A stretch of 64,000 nucleotides of DNA from Chaetoceros tenuissimus (lineage: Eukaryota > Bacillariophyta > Thalassiosirophyceae > Chaetocerotales > Chaetocerotaceae): positions 806,001 through 870,000 of the forward strand of contig BLLK01000046.1 in assembly GCA_021927905.1 (NCBI GenBank), given 5' to 3'. Positions 11,001 to 21,414 of this stretch are shown in pieces. Positions within the stretch are counted from its first letter, which is position 1, and the number at the start of each line of letters is the position of its first letter. The position numbers and the translations under genes were made by a program. Under the pieces are notes generated by a model. The model searched no databases and had not been told where the DNA came from. It saw only the letters and a list, made by a program, of their open reading frames with translations.

Positions 11001-11263
11001 CAGGGCAACTTGGAAGAGAAGATGTACTCTATGGTGAACAGTCTAATTTGAATAGTGAAGAAAACAATCCCTTACTTGACGATAAAGCTACTGTGCGGCT
11101 CAAATCCCTCAATCAAAGAGATCGATCAATTCTGAATCAGTGGTGGACAAACCAAATATTGGCGGCGGGCCCTCAAGACAACTTCTCAGTATTGATAGGG
11201 GAAGAGAGTGGTACCGTGCGTCTCGGGAGAAGAAACAATGACGAAAATTATGGAGTTGTTTAG
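8018..11263 (+). CDS. CSC1/TMEM63 (OSCA)-family membrane channel
   Basis: Exon 1 is 8018-8503 and exon 2 is 8567-11263, joined in phase 0 across a 63-nt intron (GTACGT...TTATAG), giving 1,060 aa. OSCA/CSC1/TMEM63 proteins are dimeric osmo- and mechanosensitive cation channels related in fold to TMEM16. The order matches the family. A first membrane helix lies near residues 96-120. A second N-terminal region carries LINRVGFDSLIFIRF and LPLNFTGG. A cytosolic domain rich in Lys/Arg follows, and then a hydrophobic block of about nine helices (residues 600-905) with the RSN1_7TM segment YESVFESGGQFWPKIFRR. The N-terminal 90 residues before the first helix and the acidic, disordered C-terminus of about 150 residues are longer than usual. 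Plasma membrane is likely; vacuolar or other endomembranes are possible. Confidence 0.9.
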
Positions 11264-11598
11264 AAACAGATAATATTGCATTCATGCAAAGTGGTAATTG
11301 AAGCTTCAACTTAATAATGGGATTATTTAATCTAACGTATGAGAACCTACTACAATTAAATTAGTACTTAGATAAAATTACATATGTACAGGATAGGCGG
11401 TGTAAAAAATATATGTGCAAAACCGCTTTGGAGAAAATTGTGTGTGCTGATATAAAGTTAGTAAAGGAGAGCTTGTAGAAATCAAAATTGAAAATAGATC
11501 CATTCTCCCTTTGTGAATAAAAGTTGCGGGTGATTCAAGGATCATTTGTAAGATACGAAATGTTAAGTTGAAAAATCTAAGGACAAAAAGGGAACTTC
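11264..11598. other. Convergent intergenic spacer
   Basis: AT-rich spacer of 335 bp between convergent stops (CSC1-like on plus, kinase on minus). It should hold both 3' ends. No coding frame of note. Confidence 0.4.
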
Positions 11599-13013
11599 TC
11601 AGCAAGACGTTGGCAACTCGGGAGGTGGCATTGGGACCTTGCTTTCATCAATCGTCCACTTTTGAAGCTCTAGAAATTCAGCAAGATCTTCGTATATATC
11701 ACAAATTTTTGGTCGAGCAGCAGCATTATGTCTCCAGCCTTGTTTAATCAGACCCTTGATCTCGTTGGGCCATTTGTATTGACGAACTTTAGGACGACGT
11801 TTCAATTTAAAAGTCTGAAGTGCGTGCTCCTCAGCATTGAGTTTTGCGTAGGGAATCTCTAAGCTCATAATTTCCCATAAAATGAGAGAGAAGGAATAGA
11901 CATCAGCAGACAGGCCATAGGTCGAAGATAAAAATACCTCGGGAGCCATATAGCGTCTTGTACCTGTCCGGATGGATGCATGGTATTTGTCATCATCGAC
12001 CTTGTCTACCGATTTAAGCTCTTTAGCTAATCCAAAATCAAAGAGCTTAACTGTATTATTAAAGTCTAACCCAATATTTCCTGGCTTCAAGTCTCTGAAA
12101 ATAATCTATGGAACGGATAAAGGAAAATTAGCGTAAATTAGTTCATCTCCATCTGGTCTTGAAATTGCAACTCAGGTCGTGCAAGAAATGTGTTCTTACT
12201 TACATTCTTCTTGTGCAAATATGCAGTCGCAGAGGCTAATTGCAGTGCTACTGCTATTCTATGATTCAGAAAATCTTGCACATTTTCCTTGTACATCTTT
12301 TTTGGCATAAGATCATTCATCATGCTGCTTTTCATTCTCTGCTGACAAATTAACCATGTGTCAAGTTCCACTTCCAAAGTCCTATCTATGCGCTCCAAAA
12401 CTATGAAAAACGAGCGATCTCCAGGATTTTCTCCAACTCCATGCAGAGAAACGATATTAGGATGTTCAAGGGTCTTGAGAAATTGAGCTTCAATAGCTAG
12501 GTCTACACGACCACATGCCTCATCCTTCAAAGGTAAATCTTTGCGAACTGTTTTAATTACAAATGTTTTCTCTGGATTAGAATCTAAAGAATCAGACCTA
12601 GATCCACGTACAACATCTTTATCTGAGTCTTGCCTTTCAAATGTCAATGAAGATTCATCTTCGTCTTCATCCTCCTCGTCTTTTGTAGATTCCTGTAGTG
12701 AAGTCAGGGTCATTTCTGTTGAAAGGCTGTTGCTTCTACCTTTAAACTTCTTGACTTCAATGATTTCCGAAAATCCACCCTTACCGACTTGAATTCCGAC
12801 ATCAACATCTAAGGATCACACGGAGAAGAGCTATGTGAATGCTATACTTTAAAAATTTAGATGTAACCTATGAAAGAACACAAACGTACCATGTTGACTA
12901 AGGGATAAAGCATGATTTGATGAATCTAGAATTGATTCAGACTCCGAGAATACTTCGCTGCCTACCGATAAAGAACGAAGTCGAAATCGGCACTCTGCTT
13001 GCACATTATCCAT
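11599..13013 (-). CDS. Soluble protein kinase with acidic insert
   Basis: Three exons: 13013-12890, 12808-12204 and 12105-11599, with introns of 81 and 98 nt, giving 411 aa. Kinase landmarks are present in order: Gly loop VGKGGFSEI, VAIK-type lysine in FVIKTVRK, hinge FIVLERIDRT, catalytic loop FRDLKPGN, DFG in KLFDFGLAK, MAPE, and the DVYSFSLILWE helix. An insert of about 60 residues, acidic then Ser/Asp-rich, lies between the Gly loop and the lysine. The usual HRD histidine is Phe; the catalytic Asp and Asn are intact, so it should be active. The overall look is tyrosine-kinase-like/Raf-like (TKL), a Ser/Thr class. There is no signal peptide or membrane segment. It sits 458 bp downstream of the receptor cyclase gene on the same strand. 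Confidence 0.88.
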
Positions 13014-13471
13014 TGTTACAAATATAATTAGATGAAGGTATGCTCACTAGATGAAATTGCAAGCCTAATGAAAACTCTTGACGAATACATGGAGATTCGA
13101 TTCCTTATCTTCCGCTTCCTCGCTCCTCGCGTTCTCTTCCCAAGTCATGCAGACTCGTTTTTTCGATTGCATTCTTCCGTGTTCCAAGAGCTTTCTATGG
13201 TTCTGACACGACACATATGTTCAGTTGGTTCAAAATGCCGACATTTTTCTTGAACTTTTACGTGTAGAAACAGATGTTTTACTGCATACAATTCCACGAA
13301 GCTGACGTCAGCAAATGAAAATACGGGGATGTGGGATACAAATTTCATTTTTGATTTGAGTCATCCTTTTTGAATGAATTTCACACAAATACATCATATT
13401 CTACACATACTTTCATAGTATATTCAAATATTGTGATTACTTCTATCACACATAAATTTATACAATTTCCA
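13014..13471. promoter_or_regulatory. Promoter region of the soluble kinase gene
   Basis: Interval of 458 bp between the cyclase stop and the kinase ATG, both on the minus strand. It holds a perfect CRE palindrome (see 13301-13312), with AT-rich sequence elsewhere. Confidence 0.45.
13301..13312. promoter_or_regulatory. Perfect CRE-type palindrome GCTGACGTCAGC
   Basis: GCTGACGTCAGC is a 12-bp perfect palindrome containing the full CRE consensus TGACGTCA, 288 bp upstream of the kinase start. CREB/ATF-type bZIP proteins bind this sequence. TGACGT elements mediate CO2/cAMP responses of some diatom promoters. Its use here is inferred. Confidence 0.5.
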
Positions 13472-16400
13472 TCAGCAATCATTTCCGTCAACTTCATTCA
13501 CCCAAAAGGTTTTCATCTCTCCCTTCCCCTTTACTTTGATCCAACCTCGACTTTTTAGAGATATACTTTTATCTTGCTCTTTTAGACAACGAGCGGCAGC
13601 ATCAGAACAATGTATCCTTCCATTTTGAGAATTACTTTCCATTCTACTTGCAGTATTCACAGTGTCACCAAAGAGGCAGTAACGAGGATTTCGAGAACCA
13701 ACGACATTTGCTACAACAGGCCCTGTGTGAAACCCTATTCTTAGATCCAAGTATCCTTTGCTTGGATCGCTAGGATCGACCAATGTCTTATTTGCGGCAG
13801 CTAGTGCGTCTATAGAAAACTGAGCAATTCGTTTTGCATGGTCTGGTTGATCTCGGACAAGATTAGTCACGCCCATGTATGCATCGCCGATTGTTTCAAC
13901 TTTGAATACATCGTGCTTCCTCGAAAGTTCATCGAAGCTATGATATAAACGATCAAGCATCTCCGAGACCTGTAATGGGGTCAACGTTGCAGATATATTT
14001 GTAAATCCAACTATATCAGAAAAGAATATTGTAACTTGGTCTCGTTCTTCTGGTTCCACCTTTTTACCATCACGAAGTGCTTCAGCAATATGTCGAGGAA
14101 AAACGTCAAACAATAAATCATCCGTGCGTTGAATTGCACTACTTCGTCTGAGACTTCTTCTGTTATTTGGCGTCGAATCCTTTTGCATTGTTACTGTCTC
14201 AACATCAATCCTTCTTAACCTTGAATCAATTTCATCAAAGGATGGACGGCTGAGCGGGTCATCCACCACGCATTCTTCCATCATTGCTATAATTGTAGAT
14301 GGGCATTGAGTCGGCATGATGGGTCTTTTATGTGAACTTTTAATTTCTGAAATGACAGTATTGAAATCTTCGCCATCATACGGAAACTTTCGGGCAGCCA
14401 CTTCATATAGCACAATGCCAAATGAGTACACATCAGATGCAGAAGTATTACCAGATTCACCACGAAGCAGTTCTGGACTCATCCAGTAAGGCGTTCCAGT
14501 TGCCCCTACTTTCTGCTTTTGTGTCAAGCCAAAATCAGCAATCTTTGCTCTCATGTTCTTGTCTACCAAGACATTCGCAGCCTTGAGATCTCTAAAATAA
14601 ACAACAACATTTTAATACATTTCACAATTATATTTGTCATGAACAGAAATATCTTTTTACTTACCCATGAATAACTTGAGGGATTGCCGCATGCAAGAAT
14701 CTCATACCAGAAGAAATATCTCGTAATAGAGGCAACATGATTTCTCCATCAAGGCGCATTGTTTTGTTATGAATAATATCGAACAGCGAACCATGCTCCA
14801 TATACTCCATGATAAGCATTGGTTCATGAATTCCATCTAGAACTGCTCCCATCACGGTTGTGATACAGGGATGACGAAGCTTTGATAGAATTCGCATCTC
14901 TTTCAGAAAGTCATCTCTCATACAAGCATGTTCGTCTTTGAATGTCTTGGTAAAGGCTGACAAGAGACCACTCTTTTTTGTCATGGTTGATCTACTACCT
15001 GATTTTGTGAGTGAAAAGTTATGTCCAGTTTCCTCATCAAAAGATTCAAAAGTCCTACTATCATGGGACTGCAATATCTTGGAGTTATGAATTGCTCGTT
15101 CTTGGCCAGATGTTTGTTTCGAAGAATTTTTCTGTTCAATATCATAAAAAGAGTCACGCTTATGAGAAAGCATTGGTCTTGCTTCAACACCACATCTGTA
15201 AGCCTGCTTTGATGGAATCACTCGTTTGCAAGCAACTTCGGTACCACGATAAGTACCGAGAAGAACCAATCCAAAAGTTCCTCGGCCAATGATCTTGTTA
15301 TCATCCAAATCCAATTCTTCCATTTTTACAGACCACAATGAATCGATCTGATTGTGTCTCTTTCGAATATACCATAGTGCTACGATACTAACAAGGCATG
15401 TTATAGCAATGGATATCGAAATTGGCAACCAGAATTTCGTGCGATTCTCATTTCTAACTTCCATTTCAATAGGTGGAAACTTTGTTCCATCTGGATAGAC
15501 CCATTCATTATCACGGAATCGTGCCCATAACGTATTTTCAGTATCCCAATAATAGTTGAGAGGAGATTTTTGGAAAGAAATGTGAGTATCATTCATTTCT
15601 TTTTGCTTCAAGTTGACCATAACAAAATATGAAGAATCTGCAGTTCTAGTTGGGAAAGATTTTCGTAGTTGAAAGTCTCCACTTGCCCCTCTGAATTTGT
15701 TGCTCATTTCAAAGAAAGAGTTCCTGTGTTCCAGACCAGTGAAAACCTCTGTTGAATTAGTACGAAGTAAGTTACAAGCGGACAAGCCCATTGCAACAAT
15801 AGCATCATATGTAAACGTGACAATATGATGTGGCAATGCATCGAAGAAAGTTGGAGGCATTGAGCATTTTGTACCTTCTTCAGTCAATGAAGGCTGCTTC
15901 TCATTCACATAGTCTATAGAGTCAGTAGTCTGACCAATCCGTTTCCATTCAGCAGAAAAGCTATCATAACTGCCGCCCAGACCAGGGATTCCTCCCTTAC
16001 AAAAAAAGATCCCATTGCCTTGCAAAGCTTTTGCTGCCGATGAATCTGTTATGGAATACATCCGTTAGTAAGTCTTGGACCAAATTGTCAAAATCAAAGC
16101 AATTCTCTACAGACCTACCTTTATCCATGACAAGTTTTCCGCTTAAAGTAATGGGTGCCAAATCAGCTGTCCCACTTATAAGCCATAGTTTGGACGGGCC
16201 TGCAATTTCCATATCATAGGCATGGCCCATGATCCGTGTAAGGGAATCTGGATAAAACGCACCAATGATATAATTGAAACCTGAATCTTTTAATACTTGA
16301 AGTGCATTTTGAATTTCCACATCAAATTCATCCTCGTCTTTCAATACAAGATATGGAGAGGACACTGTTGTCATTCCGTATTTACTAGCTTCTTCAAGGA

Positions 16401-17163
16401 CTGACTTTTGAAATCCTAGACCGTATGAATCATTTGGAAATAAAACTGCAAATTTTGTTATATTCAAAGACTGTAGATATGATACAGACATCTCCCCAAA
16501 TCCAGCTACATCCGTATGTGTTCGCGCAAGTAATGGGTACTGATCATTATTTTCAAGATCTGTACTCATAGCTGATGACGATATTTGAAATATATCAAAT
16601 ACACTTGATAAAGTAGCTAATCTGGATGTAACATCTGAATATTGACCACCAACAACGCTGCACGGTTGTGGTGTATCCACTGCATCGCTGGGTCTACTTA
16701 AAATTCTTGTCATCTGCCTCACCGCTTCTAAAGGCGAAGAAGCTGTGTCAAAAAGCTCAGAAGTGAAACGGATGTTGCATGTCTTGTGTATATCGTTCAG
16801 TTCTGGTACTACAACTCCATTTCCATTGTTGAAATGTTGGATAGCTAACATTGCGCCAGCAGAAGCTGAATAGGCTATGTTACATTGTGCTGTATTACCA
16901 TCCACTGAGTATTGAAGGAACATAGGAACATGGCAAAAAAGCAAACTATCATGATCTTGAGTACTTCCATCCGTAGAAACATCTATCCGATGAAGGTTAC
17001 GTCCAATGTAATTCTCTCCATCAAAAATAGGTGAAGCAAGGGAACTCTTATTTATACGCAATTCATCAAAGTGTGACCATGATAACTCTGCAAAGACCGC
17101 AGTTTTCAGCGTTAGAAAACTTATGTAAATGTAGTAGGGGACAAGGTTTGGAATTATAGCCAT
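13472..17163 (-). CDS. Receptor-type guanylyl cyclase with kinase domain
   Basis: Three exons (17163-16119, 16045-14665, 14591-13472), each intron 73 nt, give 1,181 aa. It converts GTP to cGMP. Order: signal peptide (about 1-26); extracellular Venus-flytrap domain ([33 protein letters not shown]) to about 540; one membrane helix (about 550-573); kinase domain (593-939) with [30 protein letters not shown]; cyclase domain (990-1175). Both metal Asps are present ([14 protein letters not shown]). Specificity residues are of the guanylyl type: Glu in KVETIGD and Cys in [19 protein letters not shown] supplies the transition-state Asn and Arg. The kinase part keeps Lys, catalytic Asp and DFG but has HGD for HRD and an N-lobe insert of about 90 residues, so it may be weak or purely regulatory. 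Same layout as animal natriuretic-peptide receptors. Probably plasma membrane. Confidence 0.92.
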
Positions 17164-17481
17164 TTTAAGTATGGTTATTTATTGGTAGTAATCACAATAC
17201 CTTTCTTAACTACGAGTTTATTATTTATGCACAGTTGTTCATTAGGGACTGCATTGATAGAGTGATTGATAGGGAAGTAGTCACTCGAGTTTGAGAAGTC
17301 TCGCTATGTACGTACGTCGTACCGTAGGATTTTATTACTATTTAAAAATTTCAAAATCCGAAGACGGGGAAACTACATACCTACGTGCATACGTTGTAAA
17401 AATTAGAAATGTCTCCGCCTCCTGACTGTCATAATAAATTGGATGAACACTTTTATAAACATTTTTTCATGGAAAGGTTCA
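17164..17481. promoter_or_regulatory. Promoter region of the receptor cyclase gene
   Basis: Spacer of 318 bp upstream of the cyclase ATG. It contains GTACGTAC at 17308-17315 and further ACGT cores near 17317 and 17390. ACGT is a plausible bZIP core, but the function is not shown. Confidence 0.35.
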
Positions 17482-18762
17482 TCATTCCTCCACAAATAGT
17501 GCTCTTCGCTCAGTAATGTCAATGGTGAGACTTCCCTGAATCAAAAACGTTTGACCAATTATGATTAGATAGGGAGATGTGTCTTCGTCATCAAACCAAT
17601 CTAAGCTTATTTTCGAAATGTAATAAAATGGGTTCAATCCATTTGAGGATTGGAACCATTTCTTTTCATCACGATTCTCTGTTACTATACCAACTTTGAT
17701 TTCATCACTCATAGCAAAATCTTTGTCGCAAATTTGCAAGTCTTGCCAAAGATCGTCTGTCAATAGGCAACCACTTAATCCACTGTCGAATACAGCAACG
17801 ATTTTTCTCTTGTTCTGTTTTGTCAAACTATGTATAATATCAGATGTATATTCTTTCCCATTCAAAATAAAGGAATCTACTTGGCAAGCGTAGTGTTCTA
17901 CAAAATCTCCTAGACTCCGCAAGTCAACAAGTGGAATGGCATTTTGTTTTTCTGGAATCAAGTTCATGTTCCTCGTAAGAGTTAGTTTTCTTTGTGGGGA
18001 ATCTAAAATAAACGAAGTGATTCCATTATTTGACTCATAACCCATATTTTCATCTTGTTGTGCAAGAAATGTTGGTCGCAATTGAACCTTTGTAGATTGA
18101 TTATTTGAATTCTTGATCAGTCCAAGCGATGAGCCACCAATTTCATTACGTAATTTTTCATCCAATAAACCTATGGCCATATTACCAGAAAGACGATCAT
18201 CTCTCATTTGAATATAACTTTCGTTCCATGTTATGTCACCTTTTTGGGAACCATATATTTCTTCAGTGGATTCATATTGAGACGGTTGTAACAAATACGG
18301 TATATTCTCTGGTAATGTCATTGATTCAAGGATAGGGTCTAACCAAAGTGAAACAAACCACGGTAATTGGGTATTACTGTCTACAGATATATCTTCTTCA
18401 ATAAACTTTGCGTATTCTGTTCCATCTGCAATAACTATATAAGGGCTACCTGTATCAACTATGAGCTTGAATAATTTTTTGGGTGTGAATATTTTGCTGC
18501 CAAAAAGAGGCGATTTTATAGTCTGCTTTTCATAGGAAAGAGTTACACGAACGCTATTGGTGCCACCACTAGATCTTTCTAATGGTAAAGTTATCATCCA
18601 TGGTTCTGAGTCTTCTTCTTTCAGATATGATGGGATCTTCTCATCTTGCCGATTACCAACAGTTGCAGTGTCGACATTTGCAATGAGAGAGGTAGATGAC
18701 AGTGAGGAGAGAAGTGTTCTCCTATCCAATGCAAAACATAACAGTGGTGAAGGGAAAAACAT
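17482..18762 (-). CDS. Pepsin-like aspartyl protease, secretory
   Basis: Single exon from an ATG at 18762, 426 aa. The bilobal A1 layout is visible. The first catalytic motif is LIVDTGSPYIVIADG near residue 97 and the second is VAVFDSGLSGCLLTDD near 325, followed by the C-terminal PYLIIIGQTFLIQGSLTID strand where pepsins have the hydrophobic-hydrophobic-Gly motif. The chain of about 400 residues with two Asp motifs separates it from single-lobe retroviral-type proteases. The N-terminus (MFFPSPLLCFALDRRTLL) is short for a signal peptide, so an upstream exon may be missing. The second motif is DSG, not DTG, which is common and should be functional. Likely in an endomembrane compartment. Substrate unknown. 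Confidence 0.75.
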   Translation of the reverse strand: MFFPSPLLCFALDRRTLLSSLSSTSLIANVDTATVGNRQDEKIPSYLKEEDSEPWMITLPLERSSGGTNSVRVTLSYEKQTIKSPLFGSKIFTPKKLFKLIVDTGSPYIVIADGTEYAKFIEEDISVDSNTQLPWFVSLWLDPILESMTLPENIPYLLQPSQYESTEEIYGSQKGDITWNESYIQMRDDRLSGNMAIGLLDEKLRNEIGGSSLGLIKNSNNQSTKVQLRPTFLAQQDENMGYESNNGITSFILDSPQRKLTLTRNMNLIPEKQNAIPLVDLRSLGDFVEHYACQVDSFILNGKEYTSDIIHSLTKQNKRKIVAVFDSGLSGCLLTDDLWQDLQICDKDFAMSDEIKVGIVTENRDEKKWFQSSNGLNPFYYISKISLDWFDDEDTSPYLIIIGQTFLIQGSLTIDITERRALFVEE

Positions 18763-19133
18763 TGCAAAAGGTATAGCTTATTTCCAATGCAATTGATCCT
18801 GTATCAAATAGAGAATATGCAGAGAAGCATGTATGTGGTGTATTGTGTGCGAAAGGAGAAAAATGAAAGGTTTCCAATGACGATAGTTACCTTGCTAGAG
18901 TCATTTAGCCCGCACTTTCTCCAAGTTTTTTTGTGCTGACGTCGTGACACAACAGCATCACACATACTGTACGGTACAACACGAGCCTTACTATTCGTAT
19001 GCATTAATTAATAAATTTGGTTCATAAATACATTGAATCTTCACATAGATACCTTTTTGATCGTTTGGTATTCGGACACTAGAAAAGAGTATATTGAATT
19101 CAGTTTGAAGCTCGATCGAGAAAGAAATACCAA
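18763..19133. promoter_or_regulatory. Divergent promoter region: protease / plastid membrane protein
   Basis: Region of 371 bp between two divergent ATGs. TGCTGACGTCGTGACAC near 18935 contains a TGACGTC near-CRE. No other assignable motif. Confidence 0.35.
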
Positions 19134-19931
19134 ATGATTCCAACAAGAATATATCTACTACTGACACTGTCAGCTGCATGGACGGCTTGCACTACCGCTT
19201 TTGGTAATGTTAGTAATCTCGTAAATCGTAGAAATGGATCATTGAAATCATCATTCAATAGCATTGAGAGTATAAAGCGAATCTCAACTAATCTTCACAT
19301 GGTTAAATATGAGGACGACGTACCAAACGAAGAGGGAGAAGAACTCGCAAAACAATTCTATGAGCAGTTGAAGAAAAGGGAAGAGTCACCAAACGACGAT
19401 GAAGAGTTGTATGATATGAAATCTAAAACAAAGAGCAGTAACGATGGTGAAGGTGAAAGTAAGAAGAAATTTACAGGAAGGAGAGGTGAGATTGATTCCA
19501 CTGGGACTCCTTCTGCAGGTCTATTTGAAAGAGGCGCTGGGAATGGTAGTATTTATGCATTCCCTGTTGAGAGAAGAGGCGTTTCGTCATCAGCTGGAGG
19601 TAGCAGATTTACTGGGACTGCATCCGCATCAAGTGCTCTTTCTACAAAGGACCGTATGATGCGAGATGAAATAAATTTTATGCGAATTGCTTCTAGTGAG
19701 GCTACCATAGTCATCCAAGGAGTTTTAGTTCTTTTATTGCTTTGTGGTGTTCTTTACGTTGGTGCAAGTGGGGGAATCACCGATGGAAGCGAGAGATTTG
19801 GAGCTTTGGAAGATGTCGCGAACGAATTCAATGGTTTGGGTGAGGCAATTGATTTTTCTTCACTTGTCAATGACGATGCAGCATCTTCTGTCATGTCTGA
19901 TGTCGTGAAGGAGAATTCTGTTTGGCTTTGA
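19134..19931 (+). CDS. Predicted plastid-targeted single-pass membrane protein
   Basis: Single exon, 265 aa. The N-terminus (MIPTRIYLLLTLSAAWTAC) is a signal peptide and is followed by TTAFGNVSN. A Phe at the cleavage site is the ASAFAP-type signal for import into complex plastids, and the next residues are Ser/Arg/Asn-rich like a transit peptide. The middle (residues 60-170) is charged, Ser/Gly-rich and probably disordered. One membrane helix follows at about 198-215 (ATIVIQGVLVLLLLCGVLYV), then an acidic tail. The layout suggests a thylakoid or envelope membrane protein, but I recognise no family. Confidence 0.75.
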   Translation: MIPTRIYLLLTLSAAWTACTTAFGNVSNLVNRRNGSLKSSFNSIESIKRISTNLHMVKYEDDVPNEEGEELAKQFYEQLKKREESPNDDEELYDMKSKTKSSNDGEGESKKKFTGRRGEIDSTGTPSAGLFERGAGNGSIYAFPVERRGVSSSAGGSRFTGTASASSALSTKDRMMRDEINFMRIASSEATIVIQGVLVLLLLCGVLYVGASGGITDGSERFGALEDVANEFNGLGEAIDFSSLVNDDAASSVMSDVVKENSVWL

Positions 19932-20178
19932 ATTGTTTTTGAACAAAAGTTGAAAGACTGGTATATATATGCTTATATTTATGAAATCAAGTTGGCCCCT
20001 GTAGAGTAATAGGTTTAAAGATAAGGGTTGCATTATAAATAAATACAAATAGAAAGAATTGTGATTGTCCTTGACAGATATTACTTTTAAATCTTCCTAA
20101 CGGAGTGTAGTTGTAAGACTGCAAGTTCTGAATAATGTTTAAAACCATTCTTTTCGTTTTCTTCTCATCTCGCATCAC

Positions 20179-20817
20179 TTATGGAATTGAGAAACTACTT
20201 GCAGAGTCACCGTCGAGGTTTTGGTAGGAAACAGGTCCACTTCTTCGATCAATTGCGTATACCGCGAGACCAACAATGCATGCTCCAGTGACAACACCTA
20301 TAACTGGAATGACATAAGCTGGAGAAGATCTTGTTTGAACGTTATTCACGTTGCTTCCATTAGCAGTAGAGCTGTTCGGATCTGCTTTGGTCTCTTGATC
20401 TGTAGCTTTGGCAGTTGGTTTGCTTGAAGGTTGAGGAGATGCCAATGATGGACTTGCTGTTGGACTTTTGGTCACTACTACCCCATCGTTTGAATTTAAA
20501 TCCAATGGTGTCGGCAAAGAAGAGGGTCTAGGTGTTGGTGTAGTGGTTGTTTCTTGAGAAAAGGAATAAGAGAAAGAATAGTCATACGATGCCCCAGGAC
20601 CGATATTGTACGAATAAGAATTTGAAAATGAATATGAAAGACTTGATGAGAAAAGAAAGGGCTCCTCCAAAGCACGTCCAAATTCAAATTCAACGGAATT
20701 CATATTTAGACCAAGTACTGTACTAAGATCAGATTCTCTCTTCCTTACTAATTTGACTTCCAAGGCCAATACACCAGCCATCAGCTTCGAAAGTATCAAT
20801 AGAAGCAACCAATTCAT
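20179..20817 (-). CDS. Secreted, membrane-anchored Ser/Tyr-rich surface protein
   Basis: The frame opens further upstream, but the first in-frame ATG is at 20817, giving 212 aa. That start puts a clean signal peptide at residues 1-19 (MNWLLLLILSKLMAGVLAL). Next comes a run of alternating Ser, Tyr and Phe (SLSYSFSNSYSYN, YDYSFSYSFS; about 60-90), then a Pro/Thr/Ser-rich stalk (95-150) of the kind that is heavily O-glycosylated. A membrane helix follows near 168-188 (YVIPVIGVVTGACIVGLAVY) and a short tail. The layout is a type I surface protein. Ser/Tyr repeats recall cell-wall or adhesive proteins, but no named diatom wall family is matched, so a role at the frustule or surface is only a guess. 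Confidence 0.7.
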   Translation of the reverse strand: MNWLLLLILSKLMAGVLALEVKLVRKRESDLSTVLGLNMNSVEFEFGRALEEPFLFSSSLSYSFSNSYSYNIGPGASYDYSFSYSFSQETTTTPTPRPSSLPTPLDLNSNDGVVVTKSPTASPSLASPQPSSKPTAKATDQETKADPNSSTANGSNVNNVQTRSSPAYVIPVIGVVTGACIVGLAVYAIDRRSGPVSYQNLDGDSASSFSIP

Positions 20818-21414
20818 AGTGAACTTTTGAACACCGAAAGCTTTGAGCTTGGAAAGAGGCAAATCACTTTTTAAAGTATTATGCGTGTAAGAAACGCAAA
20901 GTTCAGTTTATGATCAAATACACTTCAGTTCTTCCAAGTCCACTGGAAGGAGTCGAAACGATCATTTCTCTCAGACAAGCGTTGACAGATGAACTGGCCT
21001 CTCTAATTCAAGGCTTTTTAGATCTAGAGTCAGCGAAAAATCATTCTTGTAAACTAAGAGAGATCCAATTTTTTGAGCGTGTAAAGTATTCACGGTGATG
21101 AAAAAGTGAGAGAGAAATTGAAAAAAAAAAAAGAAAGAGACGGGGTAAGCTATTTTTGCTATTTTAGACACCAGTGTCATTTTTAGGACTGCACACATCA
21201 TCAGAGAAACTGTTCTTTCAAAAAAATTCTCATCATTCTCTCCATCATCGATGGATTTCTAAAGAATCTTCGTATTCCTATTCGGATCATTTTTAACTCA
21301 GCTAATAACTCACCTTCTACATTCTCTTAAAAGCGCACCTCTTCCTCCTAAGTGCGCTCAAACAAATAATAGAAGTCGTGTCAAATACCAAATAGGCAAG
21401 GCGTCATAATATAG
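20818..21414. promoter_or_regulatory. Divergent promoter region: surface protein / CREST-like protein
   Basis: About 600 bp between divergent starts. Contains a poly-A tract near 21120 and short open frames without coding character (for example 20910-21098). No repeat or recognised site. Confidence 0.35.

Noticed and set aside
17482-18762. Aspartyl protease as part of a retroelement
   Set aside because: Two catalytic Asp motifs in one chain of pepsin size, with no reverse transcriptase, integrase or terminal repeats nearby.
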